64,000 bases of DNA from Flammeovirgaceae bacterium UBA5008 (GTDB lineage Bacteria; Bacteroidota; Bacteroidia; Cytophagales; Cyclobacteriaceae). Under the pieces are notes generated by a model. That model ran no database searches. It saw only the letters and a list, made by a program, of their open reading frames with translations, and was not told where the DNA came from. The position numbers were made by a program, and so were the translations under genes. Each line of letters opens with the position of its first letter. Positions within the stretch are counted from its first letter, which is position 1. The stretch lies in assembly GCA_002398365.1 (NCBI GenBank), contig DGYK01000064.1:77250-141249 (forward strand), written 5' to 3'. Below are positions 17,957-27,007 of this stretch, one piece after another.

Positions 17957-19269
17957 TTTCCTTTCGCAACCGAATTTTCTCTTTGTCCAACATGGTGTTG
18001 GAATTTGTGTTGGGTATTGGGCTAACGATCTTCATCACGCGCTTCTATTCGCTGGAACAAGCCGGGCAGTGGTTTTTATTCATCGCCATTTTTGCATTGG
18101 CCAGCAGCATGCGCGATGCTTTGGTGCAATCCGCATTGATCAAAGGAATCAATCACACTGAAGACGTTTCCGATGCAAGTCACTTGAAGACCAACAGTGG
18201 TATCATGTTGTCAGTTGAATTCATAATCTGTTGTATCGTTTTGGTGTGCGCTTATTTTAGTTCGAGTGAATGGTCGTATTTATTGTTGTATTATCCGGCT
18301 TATTCGTTTCCCAATGCCGTAATGCGCTGGCTGGTTTACTACTTGCGCGGCAAGCTTACACTTGCTCCCATCTTCATAGCCAATGGCTTGAATGCCATTA
18401 TTCAGTTTATTGGCTTAATCATCATTGCTCGATTCAATCTTTCACTCCATCACATCATCATTCTACTGGGAATTTCCAGCGGTGCAGCAGCTTTGTACCT
18501 GATTCGATTTGTTTCTGTTCGGCAAATCATGGCTAGCAAACTTTCCAGCGAACAATTTCAACTGATCAAACAACTTGGATTTGTAGCCGCGGGGCGTGAG
18601 GCTACCGCTGCAGTATCGACACGCATTAGTTTATTCATCACCGGCTCGTTGCTTTCGTTGCAATACACTGCCCTACTGGGCTTATCGCAGCGATTTGCGC
18701 AGGTGGCACTATTGCCGAATAATTCGTTTCAATCGATTCTCTTTCCATCGCTGGTGCAGCATTTTCAAAAAGACAATCTGGAACAAGCGCGAAAACAATT
18801 TCACGAATCGATTTCACTGCTACTCGCATTCACGCTCCCCGTTTCGTTGATCGGGATTAGTTTGTCTCCGACCCTTCTCAAATTAGTAAATGGTTCGGCT
18901 TATCAACATGCGTGGATCTATTTATCGGTCTATGTGTTTATCGCTACGTGCATCACCCCATTTGGAACAGCCTTCGGAAGCGCCATGACAGCGTGGGGCC
19001 AACCTGAGGTAACATTCAAAATCGTTTTCGTGAACAGCACTATTACCATTATCCTCACTTACATCTTCATTAAAACCACTGGCGCGTTTGGGGCGCCTCT
19101 TGCATTTCTTTTAGTGGAAGCCGTGGGATTAATTCAGGTAAACTACCTACTTAAAAAAATCTGTGGCATTCATTTACGTGATACGATCGAATTGATACCC
19201 GGTCATTATATCAACGTATTTCAAAAATTGAAACAACAATTTCCAACCTATCATTTTTTAAAAAAATAA
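17953..19269 (+). CDS. Polysaccharide flippase, Wzx-like (MOP superfamily)
   Basis: This 438-residue protein has about 12 membrane segments and the N-terminal signature of the polysaccharide-transport family (LEFVLGIGLTIFITRFYSLE QAG-type opening). It has basic loops and no large soluble domain. The family moves undecaprenyl-linked repeat units across the inner membrane. It is paired with a Wzy-like polymerase and a Wzz-like protein, which completes a Wzx/Wzy-type pathway. It overlaps the polymerase gene by 4 bases (ATGA). Confidence 0.85.
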   Translation: MISFRNRIFSLSNMVLEFVLGIGLTIFITRFYSLEQAGQWFLFIAIFALASSMRDALVQSALIKGINHTEDVSDASHLKTNSGIMLSVEFIICCIVLVCAYFSSSEWSYLLLYYPAYSFPNAVMRWLVYYLRGKLTLAPIFIANGLNAIIQFIGLIIIARFNLSLHHIIILLGISSGAAALYLIRFVSVRQIMASKLSSEQFQLIKQLGFVAAGREATAAVSTRISLFITGSLLSLQYTALLGLSQRFAQVALLPNNSFQSILFPSLVQHFQKDNLEQARKQFHESISLLLAFTLPVSLIGISLSPTLLKLVNGSAYQHAWIYLSVYVFIATCITPFGTAFGSAMTAWGQPEVTFKIVFVNSTITIILTYIFIKTTGAFGAPLAFLLVEAVGLIQVNYLLKKICGIHLRDTIELIPGHYINVFQKLKQQFPTYHFLKK

Positions 19270-19272
19270 AAT

Positions 19273-20175
19273 ATGCATACTCCTCTCATTTCCGTAGTAG
19301 TATCTACGTTCAACCGAAAAGAATCATTGCTGCAAACGCTTCGTGGCTTGGAGACACAAACGTATTCACGAAACTTATTCGAGGTCATTATTGTGAACGA
19401 TGGCAGTTCTGATGGCACTGAAGACATGCTGAAGAATTATGCAGCCACGACACCACTCGCATTTCGTTTTGTGTCGCAACGCAATGGCGGACCGGCAGCC
19501 GCGCGAAACAAAGGAATTGCTCTGGCTAGTGGCACCTGGATTGCGTTTACTGATGATGATTGTATACCTGATACAAATTGGCTGCAATCTATCTATACAA
19601 CTATTTCAAATACCAATTGGATTGGCATCCAAGGAAGTACGTATACTGATCGCGATCGTATCACACCACTCACGCATCAAATCGATAATGAAACCGGAAA
19701 TCGGAGTGTGCCGACATGCAATGCCGCATACTTGCGAAGCGCTTTGCTGGAAGTTGGCGGCTTCGATGAACTATTTCCGTTTCCACATAATGAAGATGCG
19801 GACTTAGCGTGGCGCATTCAGCAGATTGGTATCATTGGATTCTCGGAACACATGCGCATGTATCACCCGCCTCGTGTCGATGCATTTAAAAAAGTAGCGA
19901 AACGCATGCGTATTTTAGAAAGTGAATTCCGACTCTATTATAAAAACAAAAGCAGCTATCAACTCCATCGCGCCAGCTCTGCCTGGAAGAATATCTATTG
20001 GGAGATAGGTTGCAAAACACAATGGTACTACTTGAAATCCAGACTTAAATTCTGGAGAGAACCCAAGCTACTTATTCAAGGCATTTCGCTTACACTGATT
20101 TGGTGGTACGATTTAATCCGTCTCTTCCCTCAATTCAAAAAGAGCGCCAAAGAAAACGAATTGCTCTTTTCGTAG
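19273..20175 (+). CDS. Glycosyltransferase, family 2
   Basis: This 300-residue protein has a canonical GT-A domain: ISVVVSTFNRKESLL at 6-20, VNDGSSDGTEDML near 40-52, RNGGPAAARNKGI near 74-86 and the metal-binding FTDDDCIPD near 93-101. A GGFDELFPFPHNEDADLAWR acceptor-site stretch lies near 160-180. The C-terminal part is basic with one hydrophobic stretch near 270, perhaps a membrane contact. It is the last gene of the rightward exopolysaccharide operon, 3 bases after the flippase, and probably adds one sugar to the lipid-linked repeat unit. Confidence 0.88.
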   Translation: MHTPLISVVVSTFNRKESLLQTLRGLETQTYSRNLFEVIIVNDGSSDGTEDMLKNYAATTPLAFRFVSQRNGGPAAARNKGIALASGTWIAFTDDDCIPDTNWLQSIYTTISNTNWIGIQGSTYTDRDRITPLTHQIDNETGNRSVPTCNAAYLRSALLEVGGFDELFPFPHNEDADLAWRIQQIGIIGFSEHMRMYHPPRVDAFKKVAKRMRILESEFRLYYKNKSSYQLHRASSAWKNIYWEIGCKTQWYYLKSRLKFWREPKLLIQGISLTLIWWYDLIRLFPQFKKSAKENELLFS

Positions 20176-20248
20176 GAACTTATATTAGATTTTGTTCTGT
20201 TGTAATGGATTACTCCATCCGCTCAAAAGATAACTTTCATACAAAAGA

Positions 20249-20279
20249 AAAAGCTACTCATCGCAAAATGAGTAGCTTT
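20249..20279. terminator. Shared terminator between the converging exopolysaccharide operons
   Basis: AAAGCTACTCAT (20250-20261) and ATGAGTAGCTTT (20268-20279) form a perfect 12-bp stem with a 6-base loop. On the minus strand a T-rich run (TTTTTCTTTTG) follows, so it is a strong terminator for the leftward operon. On the plus strand the following bases are not T-rich, so rightward termination would be weaker. Confidence 0.8.
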
Positions 20280-20309
20280 CATTACACGCCTAAAAAAACT
20301 TATCTTCTC

Positions 20310-20954
20310 TTACAGGATTGGTTTATTCGAAGCAGGCTTAACCCATTTATTCAAGGTAGCATTCCAAATGCGAACCACCTTAGCCGGATTTCCCACCGCC
20401 ACAGAATAAGGTGGAATATCGGTCATGACAACTGAGTTTGCCCCGATGCGACAATATTTTCCGAGCACCAATGGTTCTCCATTCTTTTTGCCCATAATCA
20501 CAGTACCTGTACCCACAAAAACATCTTCTTCTAAAATAACAGGCGCTTTCGTAGATGGATGATGATGATGCGGTTTATCGGGACCGATGCCATGGTGCAT
20601 GCCTAGTATACGAACATACTGCGAAAGCCCTACGTGCTTGTGTAAGGTAATTGGTCCAATCAAAACACAACCGATACCGGTATGAACTTCATCTTCAATC
20701 ATTACATCGCCCATGCCATTATTGATCACCACGCCATCTTCAATGCGTGAATACGATCCTAAAGAAAATTTATTAAATGGCACTAAGTCGAGTCGCGAGC
20801 GCCAACTGATGCCCCTCCGAAAATATTTTGGAAAAATAAAAAGGCACCAAACAAACCAACGCACCTTCGACTGGTACGGCCTCCTTCTGAACAAAATGGA
20901 CAAGACTAATTTCTTAATCATTGGATTTTCCTTGACGAATGATTTCAGATTCAT
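20310..20954 (-). CDS. Hexapeptide-repeat acyltransferase
   Basis: This 214-residue protein has a short basic, hydrophobic N-terminal region (about 10-45) followed by left-handed beta-helix repeats (SYSRIEDGVVINNGMGDVMI, HTGIGCVLIG, EEDVFVGTGTVIMG, GKYCRIGANSVVMTDIPPYS) and the usual end VAVGNPAKVVR. Such enzymes transfer acetyl or other acyl groups from CoA to sugars. An unusual His-rich loop (GPDKPHHHHPSTKAP) lies near 122-136. It is the last gene of the leftward operon, 6 bases after the GT4 gene, and probably decorates the polysaccharide. Confidence 0.85.
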   Translation of the reverse strand: MNLKSFVKENPMIKKLVLSILFRRRPYQSKVRWFVWCLFIFPKYFRRGISWRSRLDLVPFNKFSLGSYSRIEDGVVINNGMGDVMIEDEVHTGIGCVLIGPITLHKHVGLSQYVRILGMHHGIGPDKPHHHHPSTKAPVILEEDVFVGTGTVIMGKKNGEPLVLGKYCRIGANSVVMTDIPPYSVAVGNPAKVVRIWNATLNKWVKPASNKPIL

Positions 20955-20960
20955 ATACTT

Positions 20961-22154
20961 TTAAGCTACATGTAATTGAATATACTGTGCGAATTGGTGT
21001 GCTCGGTCTTTCCAGGTGTTAACCTGTGCAACGGTTACTCGCTTATCGCGGTCAGCGGACACGGATGGAATCGAAGCCTGTGCAACGAGATTTTTAAATT
21101 GTTCCGCTGTATGCGCCACATGAACCACATGGTTTAACTCGTTCAAGACTGTGGGGTTAAAGTTGGTAGTCACTACCGGTTTTCCTGCCGCCAAGTATTC
21201 AAATAATTTTAAAGGATAAATTCCCTCACTTACTTCATCCACTAAAAACGGAATGATCGCCACATCAAATCCTTTGACAACAGACGGAGCTTCTTCATGA
21301 GCAATCGGACCAATGAAGTGAATGCGTGGATGCTGCATCGCAACAACGGGCACATAGTTCGTTTCAACGGGTCCGGCCATCACCAATTCAAAATCAGGAA
21401 ACGATTCAATTAGATTTAACAACAATTGAAAATCAATTCTGCGCTCAATGTTTCCGAGATAACCAATGATCTTTTTACCACGTGTGGGAATCGCATGATG
21501 TATTGGCAAGCGCTCATCCACAGCTTGATGAAATAAATTAAAGTTAGCGCCATTGGGCACCAGGTAAACCTTAGAAAATCCGCGCTCAGTGAATTGCTTT
21601 CGCAATGCCGGAGCGGTGGTGATAATCATTTCCGCATTACTGGCTGCTAACTGTTGAAGTGTCTTGCCATGCTTCAAAGTATATTCCTTCACCATGGGGT
21701 CGATGCAATGATAAACGGATGCGCTGATGCGGGCTTTCAGTTTGTGCTGAAGTGTGGGATAATAAAATTCAAATGAGTTCACATAAATAACTGACTTAAT
21801 TCCGGAACGTTTCAAAAAACGATTGACACGCGCGGCAACGAGTCGCTCATTCCATTCTGTAAAAAAACGATGCACACTCCCGGGAGGCAGAAAATGCGTT
21901 GGCCAAACAAAAGGTGTTGCCAGAATTGTAACGCCATCTATTTTTTTTGGAGCCTGATTAAAGTACGATCGAAAGCGCCATTGAATAGCAGGCGAAAAAA
22001 ATGATTTCAGTGCCTCCCAAAAATTATATGGGTGATCAATGTAGATCACCTCACTAGTTAGTGCTAATTCACGGGCGAGTTGCCACGGTGTGGATGTATA
22101 TGCATCGTCATGCTTTGGCAACGAAAAAAAAAGATAGGGATGTGAATGAGGCAT
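20961..22154 (-). CDS. Glycosyltransferase, GT4-like (GT-B fold)
   Basis: This 397-residue protein has no signal or membrane helix. The C-terminal Rossmann half has the GT4 features KKIIGYLGNIERRIDF near 228, FELVMAGPVE near 255 and SEGIYPLKLFEYLAAGKPVVTT near 305-330 (the E-x7-E-type donor-binding region). The N-terminal half (PWQLARELA, YHCIDPMVKEYTLKHG) resembles TuaH/teichuronic-acid-type transferases. It works in the cytoplasm on a lipid-linked acceptor using a nucleotide sugar; the sugar is unknown. The frame has an upstream gap of 45 bases from the preceding gene. Confidence 0.87.
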   Translation of the reverse strand: MPHSHPYLFFSLPKHDDAYTSTPWQLARELALTSEVIYIDHPYNFWEALKSFFSPAIQWRFRSYFNQAPKKIDGVTILATPFVWPTHFLPPGSVHRFFTEWNERLVAARVNRFLKRSGIKSVIYVNSFEFYYPTLQHKLKARISASVYHCIDPMVKEYTLKHGKTLQQLAASNAEMIITTAPALRKQFTERGFSKVYLVPNGANFNLFHQAVDERLPIHHAIPTRGKKIIGYLGNIERRIDFQLLLNLIESFPDFELVMAGPVETNYVPVVAMQHPRIHFIGPIAHEEAPSVVKGFDVAIIPFLVDEVSEGIYPLKLFEYLAAGKPVVTTNFNPTVLNELNHVVHVAHTAEQFKNLVAQASIPSVSADRDKRVTVAQVNTWKDRAHQFAQYIQLHVA

Positions 22155-22199
22155 GAATGTTTAATTTAATAAAACAGGAGGGTTCGCCATTTGACCTAA

Positions 22200-22967
22200 T
22201 CATGTGTGCGTGGTGGCTTGCGTTGACAGCACTCGTTTGTCGATACCTTGTAGGCGCTTATAAAACAAGTGTGCGTGTATGGCCTCTGCCGCTTCCGGCA
22301 TAGCCACAATTTTAGACGTATGAAGAAAAATCTCTTCTATTGTTTCGCGCACGTATTGGCCAAAGGCATGACGAAAACCAACAACAACATCCGCACTCAA
22401 CTGAGGGCGGTTTTTAATTTGCTTCAATTCTTCGGATGAGTAAATTACCTCATAACATTTTCTTCCGGATTCTACTTCCTTCGCATCCGTCTGACTGCTC
22501 CCGGTAATGATCATATTGCGACTTAAGTTTTTAAATGGATTCCCGGATAAGATTCCGCTGCGGTAATCGATCAGCATAACCTGATCATGCGGATGGAGTT
22601 CCATCAGTTCCCGAATCATGATCAATCGCTTCAGCTTAAACTGCAAGAGAGGCGCCAACCAAATTTCCAATCCTTTGGCTTTGCCAGTCCATTGGTATAA
22701 GTGTTGTATAAGTCGAGCTATTATTTGTGCACCCGTTGGAGATTGCAGAAGCCGTTTGCCAACGATCTTTGGTAGAATCGATTCCCGGTGTTGAATCACT
22801 TGGGTGTTATCAAACGAAGCACAAACCCGCTCCACTTCTTTATAATTTTCTGCTGTATAGATCAACAAGTCGGCATCGGGGCATTCGCGCTGACACGAAA
22901 GAATAAAATCATGGATCTGCTGCGGATGGTAATCAGTTACAAATGTGATGATCGCTTTCTTATTCAT
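22200..22967 (-). CDS. Unrecognised protein, possibly a GT-A-like transferase
   Basis: This 255-residue protein is soluble. I do not recognise the family with certainty. It begins MNKKAIITFVTDYHPQQI with a Rossmann-like first strand and helix, then ADLLIYTAENYKEVERVC, and in the middle QVMLIDYRSGILSGNPF near 130-146. That last piece resembles the LTDxRDVxFQxDPF motif of poorly known nucleotide-sugar transferase-like proteins. It lies between two transferase genes in the leftward polysaccharide operon, with gaps of 9 and 45 bases. A role in sugar transfer is inferred from motif and place only. Confidence 0.6.
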   Translation of the reverse strand: MNKKAIITFVTDYHPQQIHDFILSCQRECPDADLLIYTAENYKEVERVCASFDNTQVIQHRESILPKIVGKRLLQSPTGAQIIARLIQHLYQWTGKAKGLEIWLAPLLQFKLKRLIMIRELMELHPHDQVMLIDYRSGILSGNPFKNLSRNMIITGSSQTDAKEVESGRKCYEVIYSSEELKQIKNRPQLSADVVVGFRHAFGQYVRETIEEIFLHTSKIVAMPEAAEAIHAHLFYKRLQGIDKRVLSTQATTHT

Positions 22968-22976
22968 AGCGCTGTA

Positions 22977-23903
22977 TTACTTCTTTTCCGGTTGAAGCTG
23001 ATCAGTGGTAAATGTTAATTGTCTCGAACCGAACGCGTACTCCAAAAGTCGGGCTGTTTCTTTTTTGATTCGCTTCTTAAATGCTTGTAACAGTGTGCCA
23101 TCTTTGAGTAGTCTGCGCGAACTAGTCCAGATTCTGGCGCGATAGCTGCGTACTAATTTTATCTTACCAATCTCACCGAGTTTTCTTCCCATGCGACCAT
23201 CTTCGCCAAACACAACAAACGTCCGCGCTCCTTCCTGATTATCATAAACTCGGGTGACCGGCATTTCAAAACCTTTCACGGCCAAACCTTCGGCCACACG
23301 AAATCCAAAATTGGCTCCTCGCACATTCAAAAATTCCCTGCGCCATCTTCGGCATTCAAACAAACATTCTGCAACCAATTCATACAAGCCCAATTGCCAT
23401 CGAGATAAGCGCGCTGCGGGTGTGAAGCTGTAGTTTCCGTACACACAAGTAATCGAAGGATTCTTCACCAACGGATTAACCATTTCTGAAACCCAATCGG
23501 GAGGATACAACGAATCACCATCCCCGCACAATTGATAGACTCCTTTGGAGGCGCGGAGTCCGGCCAGGCGAGCGTGCGCGATGCCTTGTCGCTTTTCGTG
23601 AATTACTTTCACTCCCAACAAATCCAAAATCTCTGGAGTGCGGTCGGTGCTATTATTATTCACAATGATTAATTCACACTCATACGGCACATGCATCTTC
23701 GCGAAAGAAGAAAGCGTGCGCACAATATTTTTCTCTTCATTCCATACCGGAATTACAATCGAAACAATCGGCTCGGAAGAATGGAATCGCATGAGCTGCT
23801 TACGCAAATGCGCCAGTTCTTCCAATTGCATCAGTGAAAAATGTGCTTGGGCAAAATCATGCTGACTAACCCAGCCGGGAACTTGAAAACGATTATGAAT
23901 CAT
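22977..23903 (-). CDS. Glycosyltransferase, family 2
   Basis: The frame is open to 24011, but the ATG at 23903 (MIHNRFQVPGWVSQHDFAQA) is chosen because it overlaps the previous stop by only 11 bases. The product is 308 residues. It has an N-terminal helical extension of about 45 residues, then the GT-A domain: VSIVIPVWNEEKNIV near 48, IIVNNNSTDRTPEIL near 80 and GDGDSLYPPDW near 127 (DxD). The tail is basic with many R and K. It is a cytoplasmic transferase of the leftward polysaccharide operon; substrate unknown. Confidence 0.85.
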   Translation of the reverse strand: MIHNRFQVPGWVSQHDFAQAHFSLMQLEELAHLRKQLMRFHSSEPIVSIVIPVWNEEKNIVRTLSSFAKMHVPYECELIIVNNNSTDRTPEILDLLGVKVIHEKRQGIAHARLAGLRASKGVYQLCGDGDSLYPPDWVSEMVNPLVKNPSITCVYGNYSFTPAARLSRWQLGLYELVAECLFECRRWRREFLNVRGANFGFRVAEGLAVKGFEMPVTRVYDNQEGARTFVVFGEDGRMGRKLGEIGKIKLVRSYRARIWTSSRRLLKDGTLLQAFKKRIKKETARLLEYAFGSRQLTFTTDQLQPEKK

Positions 23904-24810
23904 GGCGCAGGTAATTAAATTTGTAACCGATGGTTGGAGAATGAACCGAGTTGAAAAAATTCCAACGGAGGGCTTGTATAAAGGCCCATGCGTTTTTAAC
24001 TCTGAACTCAATCAAATTCTTGAATAAGTGTTTTGGAGTGGCGATACCTAAGAAGAAAATCCAAAACAGAATCAGATGTGGACGGCTTGAATATTTGCGC
24101 ATAAACAAAATCCGGTTACGCGTAAGCAAGTAGCTTTTCAAATCACTTAACCTTCCTACCGATTGTGATTCCTTATGATAAAATTTGGATTGTGTATCCA
24201 CGGCTATTTGGTAGCCGGCTCTGCGAATTCGTTCGCTCCAATCGAGCTCTTCGTAATACAGAAAATAATTCTCCGGCATCAGACCAATTTGGTCAATCAC
24301 TCTGCGGGGCACCAGCATCGCAGCACCGTGTGCATAATGTGTCAGCGACATACCAGCCGGTCCGGACCTCGCTTCGGTTATGCAATGGTTTCTACCGGTA
24401 ATCTTGTCGAGTGCTGTAAATCCTGCATACTGAATTTTTTCAGGCTGATCATGATAGTGAATGGTAGGGCAGATGATACCCACACACTGAAACTGATTGA
24501 GAAGATCAACCATGCGCGATAAAATATCACTATCAAACTCGGTGTCATTATTAATGAAAAACAAATATTCGCCTCGCGCTGCATGCATGGCCAGGTTATT
24601 GCCTCCGGCAAATCCAAGGTTACGCTCGCTGCGAATGAAATCAATCCAAGGAAATTGCTGAGTCAATATTTCTTCCGGATTTTCAGCAGAGCCATTGTCT
24701 ACCACAATAACTTGATGCGCCTGACCATATACGTGCTCAATGCTTTTTAACAAAGCGATGGTTTGGTGGGTCGTGTTGTAGTTCAGTGTGATGATTGAAA
24801 CTGATTCCAT
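23893..24810 (-). CDS. Glycosyltransferase, family 2, rhamnosyltransferase-like
   Basis: This 305-residue protein starts straight into the GT-A domain (ESVSIITLNYNTTHQTIALL), with VIVVDNGSAENPEEIL near 34, RNLGFAGGNNLAM near 63-75, FFINNDTEFDSDIL near 84 (the NDT form of the DxD site) and YFLYYEELDWSERIRRAGY near 182-200. This pattern is that of the WbbL/rhamnosyltransferase group, though such similarity does not fix the sugar. A hydrophobic stretch lies near 248-265. It stands 20 bases after the UDP-glucose dehydrogenase gene in the leftward operon. Confidence 0.87.
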   Translation of the reverse strand: MESVSIITLNYNTTHQTIALLKSIEHVYGQAHQVIVVDNGSAENPEEILTQQFPWIDFIRSERNLGFAGGNNLAMHAARGEYLFFINNDTEFDSDILSRMVDLLNQFQCVGIICPTIHYHDQPEKIQYAGFTALDKITGRNHCITEARSGPAGMSLTHYAHGAAMLVPRRVIDQIGLMPENYFLYYEELDWSERIRRAGYQIAVDTQSKFYHKESQSVGRLSDLKSYLLTRNRILFMRKYSSRPHLILFWIFFLGIATPKHLFKNLIEFRVKNAWAFIQALRWNFFNSVHSPTIGYKFNYLRHDS

Positions 24811-24830
24811 GCGTTGTTGGGTTGATTGAG

Positions 24831-26186
24831 TTATACTGCCAATTTGAGTTGCAATTCATAAGGAGCCTCGGCCGGCAGTGTAGCGCGACCAATGCTGTGA
24901 TAAATAAATCCGAGAGAAGCCATCTTAGCCGGATCAAATAAATTTCTGCCATCGAATACCAACGGAGTTAACAATTCATACTTCAGTTTTTCAAAGTCCG
25001 GATTTCTGAACTCATTCCACTCCGTGCAAATCAGCAATGCGTGGCAGTTGTGTGTAGCTTCGTAGAGGTCATTCGCATATTGAATGTTGGGTAAAACGCG
25101 CTGCGTATTTTCCATTGCAGCAGGGTCGTAGGCAACTACACTCGCACCGCGTTTTGTAAGTTCATCAATCAACCAAAGAGCGGGAGCCTCGCGGATATCA
25201 TCCGTGTTAGGTTTAAACGCTAATCCCCAGCAGCCAATCTTTTTTCCATGCAGCGATCCCATTTCCGCTTCCATGCGGTCAATCATCTGTTTGCGCTGTC
25301 GTTTGTTTACATTCATCACCGCATCCAAAATCTCAAACGAATAATTGAATTCGTGGCTCGTGAAAGAAAGTGCTTGCACATCTTTCGGGAAACAACTTCC
25401 ACCATAGCCCAATCCTGCATATAAAAATTGATGACCAATTCGGCTGTCAGATCCAATGCCTTTTCTTATTTTCTCAATGTTAGCTCCACTGCGTTCGCAC
25501 AAGTTGGCAATCTCATTCATGAAGCTGATCTTCATAGCTAAGAATCCATTAGCCGCATATTTCACTAACTCAGATGAACGAGGATCCATAGATAAGATCG
25601 GATTACCATTGCGGACGAATGGCTCGTAAAGTGTTTTCATGATTTCTTCTGCGCGTGGGCTCGAAGTACCAATCACCACACGTTCGGGTTTCATAAAATC
25701 TACTACAGCCGAACCTTCGCGTAAAAATTCCGGATTCGAAACCACATCAAAATTTTTACCGGCTTCCAATCCGGCATTCTCCAACAGCCGTGTGATTTTA
25801 TCGGCCGTGCCGACCGGCACAGTGCTTTTGGTAACTAGAATTTTGTATTGCTGCTTTAATACAGGAACTAATTGCTCGCAAACGGAAAGCACATAGGAAA
25901 GATCGGCAGATCCATCCTCTTGCGGTGGCGTGGGTAGTGTTAAGAAAATAACATCGGCATGTACTGCAGCCATTTTCAAATACGTAGTGAATTGCATTCT
26001 GCCATCGCGCACATTGCGTTCAAATAATTGTTCCAAGCCGGGCTCGTAAATTGTTAATTGGCCGCTTTGCAAACGCACTACTTTCGCTGCGTCAACATCC
26101 ACACAATAAACCTGATTACCCATTTCTGCAAAGCAAGTGGCACTTACTAAGCCTACATATCCAGTTCCAATAAATGATAGATTCAT
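24831..26186 (-). CDS. ugd: UDP-glucose 6-dehydrogenase
   Basis: This 451-residue enzyme oxidises UDP-glucose to UDP-glucuronate with two NAD+. The NAD-binding GTGYVG is at residues 7-12, STVPVGT at about 121-127, NPEFLREGSAV near 151-161, the catalytic Cys265 lies in GYGGSCFPKD, and WGLAFKPNTDDIREAP near 319 marks the C-terminal UDP-binding domain. The close family also includes GDP-mannose dehydrogenase, but the motifs and length fit the UDP-glucose type. It is the second gene of the leftward operon, which suggests that the exopolysaccharide contains glucuronic acid or a sugar derived from it. Confidence 0.93.
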   Translation of the reverse strand: MNLSFIGTGYVGLVSATCFAEMGNQVYCVDVDAAKVVRLQSGQLTIYEPGLEQLFERNVRDGRMQFTTYLKMAAVHADVIFLTLPTPPQEDGSADLSYVLSVCEQLVPVLKQQYKILVTKSTVPVGTADKITRLLENAGLEAGKNFDVVSNPEFLREGSAVVDFMKPERVVIGTSSPRAEEIMKTLYEPFVRNGNPILSMDPRSSELVKYAANGFLAMKISFMNEIANLCERSGANIEKIRKGIGSDSRIGHQFLYAGLGYGGSCFPKDVQALSFTSHEFNYSFEILDAVMNVNKRQRKQMIDRMEAEMGSLHGKKIGCWGLAFKPNTDDIREAPALWLIDELTKRGASVVAYDPAAMENTQRVLPNIQYANDLYEATHNCHALLICTEWNEFRNPDFEKLKYELLTPLVFDGRNLFDPAKMASLGFIYHSIGRATLPAEAPYELQLKLAV

Positions 26187-26209
26187 ATTTCTTAATTTAT
26201 TTTTAGTTG

Positions 26210-26935
26210 TTATACATTTTCTTTTTGAAATAAGGCGGGGATGGTGCGCAGCACGAGTTGAATGTCTCCTAGAAAAGAATAATTCTGCGCATAGTGATTA
26301 TCCAATTGAATTCTTTCTTCTTCTGACATGGCACCGCCTCTGCCGCGCTTGGTTACTTGCCACAAGCCTGTAATTCCTGCAGGTCCTAAAAATCGTTGAG
26401 CGCTTACATCGGCCGTTAACTTCTCAGCTTCGTATAGCGGCAAGGGACGATTGCCAACCAGCGACATATCGCCTCGCAACACGTTGATTAATTGCGGCAA
26501 TTCATCCAGACTGGTATTGCGCAAAAATTTTCCAAACGGTGTAATCCGCGGATCATCTTTGAATTTGAAAAAAGCAGCTTTCGATTTTGCTTTGGCGGAC
26601 TCCCATCGCTCACATGAATAAGAGCCATCGGGCATCACTATTAATGTGCAAGCTGCTACCGGCAGATGATTGCAATGTTCGCATCCATCACTGGTGGTTT
26701 GCACCGATTCATATTGATTGAGATGTGCCAGATCTTTTAGTTTCGAATCAGCATTGGCGCTCATGGTTCTAAACTTGATCAGCTTGATTCGCTCATAGCC
26801 CATACCCGCGCGATACGAAGAATAGAATACAGGACCCGGAGATTCTAACTTAACAATGATAGCAATCAAGATCAGTATGGGTGCTAAAATCAGCAGAGCC
26901 GAAGAAGAGGCGAGAATGTCAAATATTCTTTTCAT
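26210..26935 (-). CDS. Undecaprenyl-phosphate sugar-1-phosphate transferase with a cysteine-containing insert
   Basis: This 241-residue protein starts the lipid-linked repeat unit. It has an N-terminal membrane (re-entrant) helix (about 8-29), the signature SPGPVFYSSYRAG, KLIKFRTM near 51-58, then DDPRITPFGKFLR near 127-139, the catalytic Asp-Glu in TSLDELPQL (D144, E145), and VGNRPLPLYE and GITGLWQV near the end. Between FRTM and DDPR about 68 residues are present, longer than in the minimal family, with four Cys (85, 88, 96, 108) in a CxxC-x7-C-x11-C pattern that could bind a metal. It is the first gene of the leftward operon, behind a clear -7 element. Confidence 0.92.
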   Translation of the reverse strand: MKRIFDILASSSALLILAPILILIAIIVKLESPGPVFYSSYRAGMGYERIKLIKFRTMSANADSKLKDLAHLNQYESVQTTSDGCEHCNHLPVAACTLIVMPDGSYSCERWESAKAKSKAAFFKFKDDPRITPFGKFLRNTSLDELPQLINVLRGDMSLVGNRPLPLYEAEKLTADVSAQRFLGPAGITGLWQVTKRGRGGAMSEEERIQLDNHYAQNYSFLGDIQLVLRTIPALFQKENV

Positions 26936-26968
26936 TTAATTAGTGTTTTCGTGTTGAAGTTTATCATG

Positions 26969-27005
26969 TCATCAAGTGATCGTAGCTTTTTGCTATGCTT
27001 GATGA
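26969..27005. repeat. Interrupted inverted repeat at the leftward operon start
   Basis: TCATCAAG (26969-26976) pairs with CTTGATGA (26998-27005), and inside them CGTAGC pairs with GCTATG around a T-run, with a four-base bulge. It lies between the -7 element (27008-27015) and the start codon at 26935, so it would cover the transcription start or fold at the 5' end of the message. Operator or leader stem-loop cannot be told apart. Confidence 0.45.
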
Positions 27006-27007
27006 TT

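Noticed and set aside
23904..24011. 36-codon extension of the GT2 gene at 22977
   Set aside because: It would overlap the upstream transferase by 119 bases; the ATG at 23903 gives the usual short overlap.
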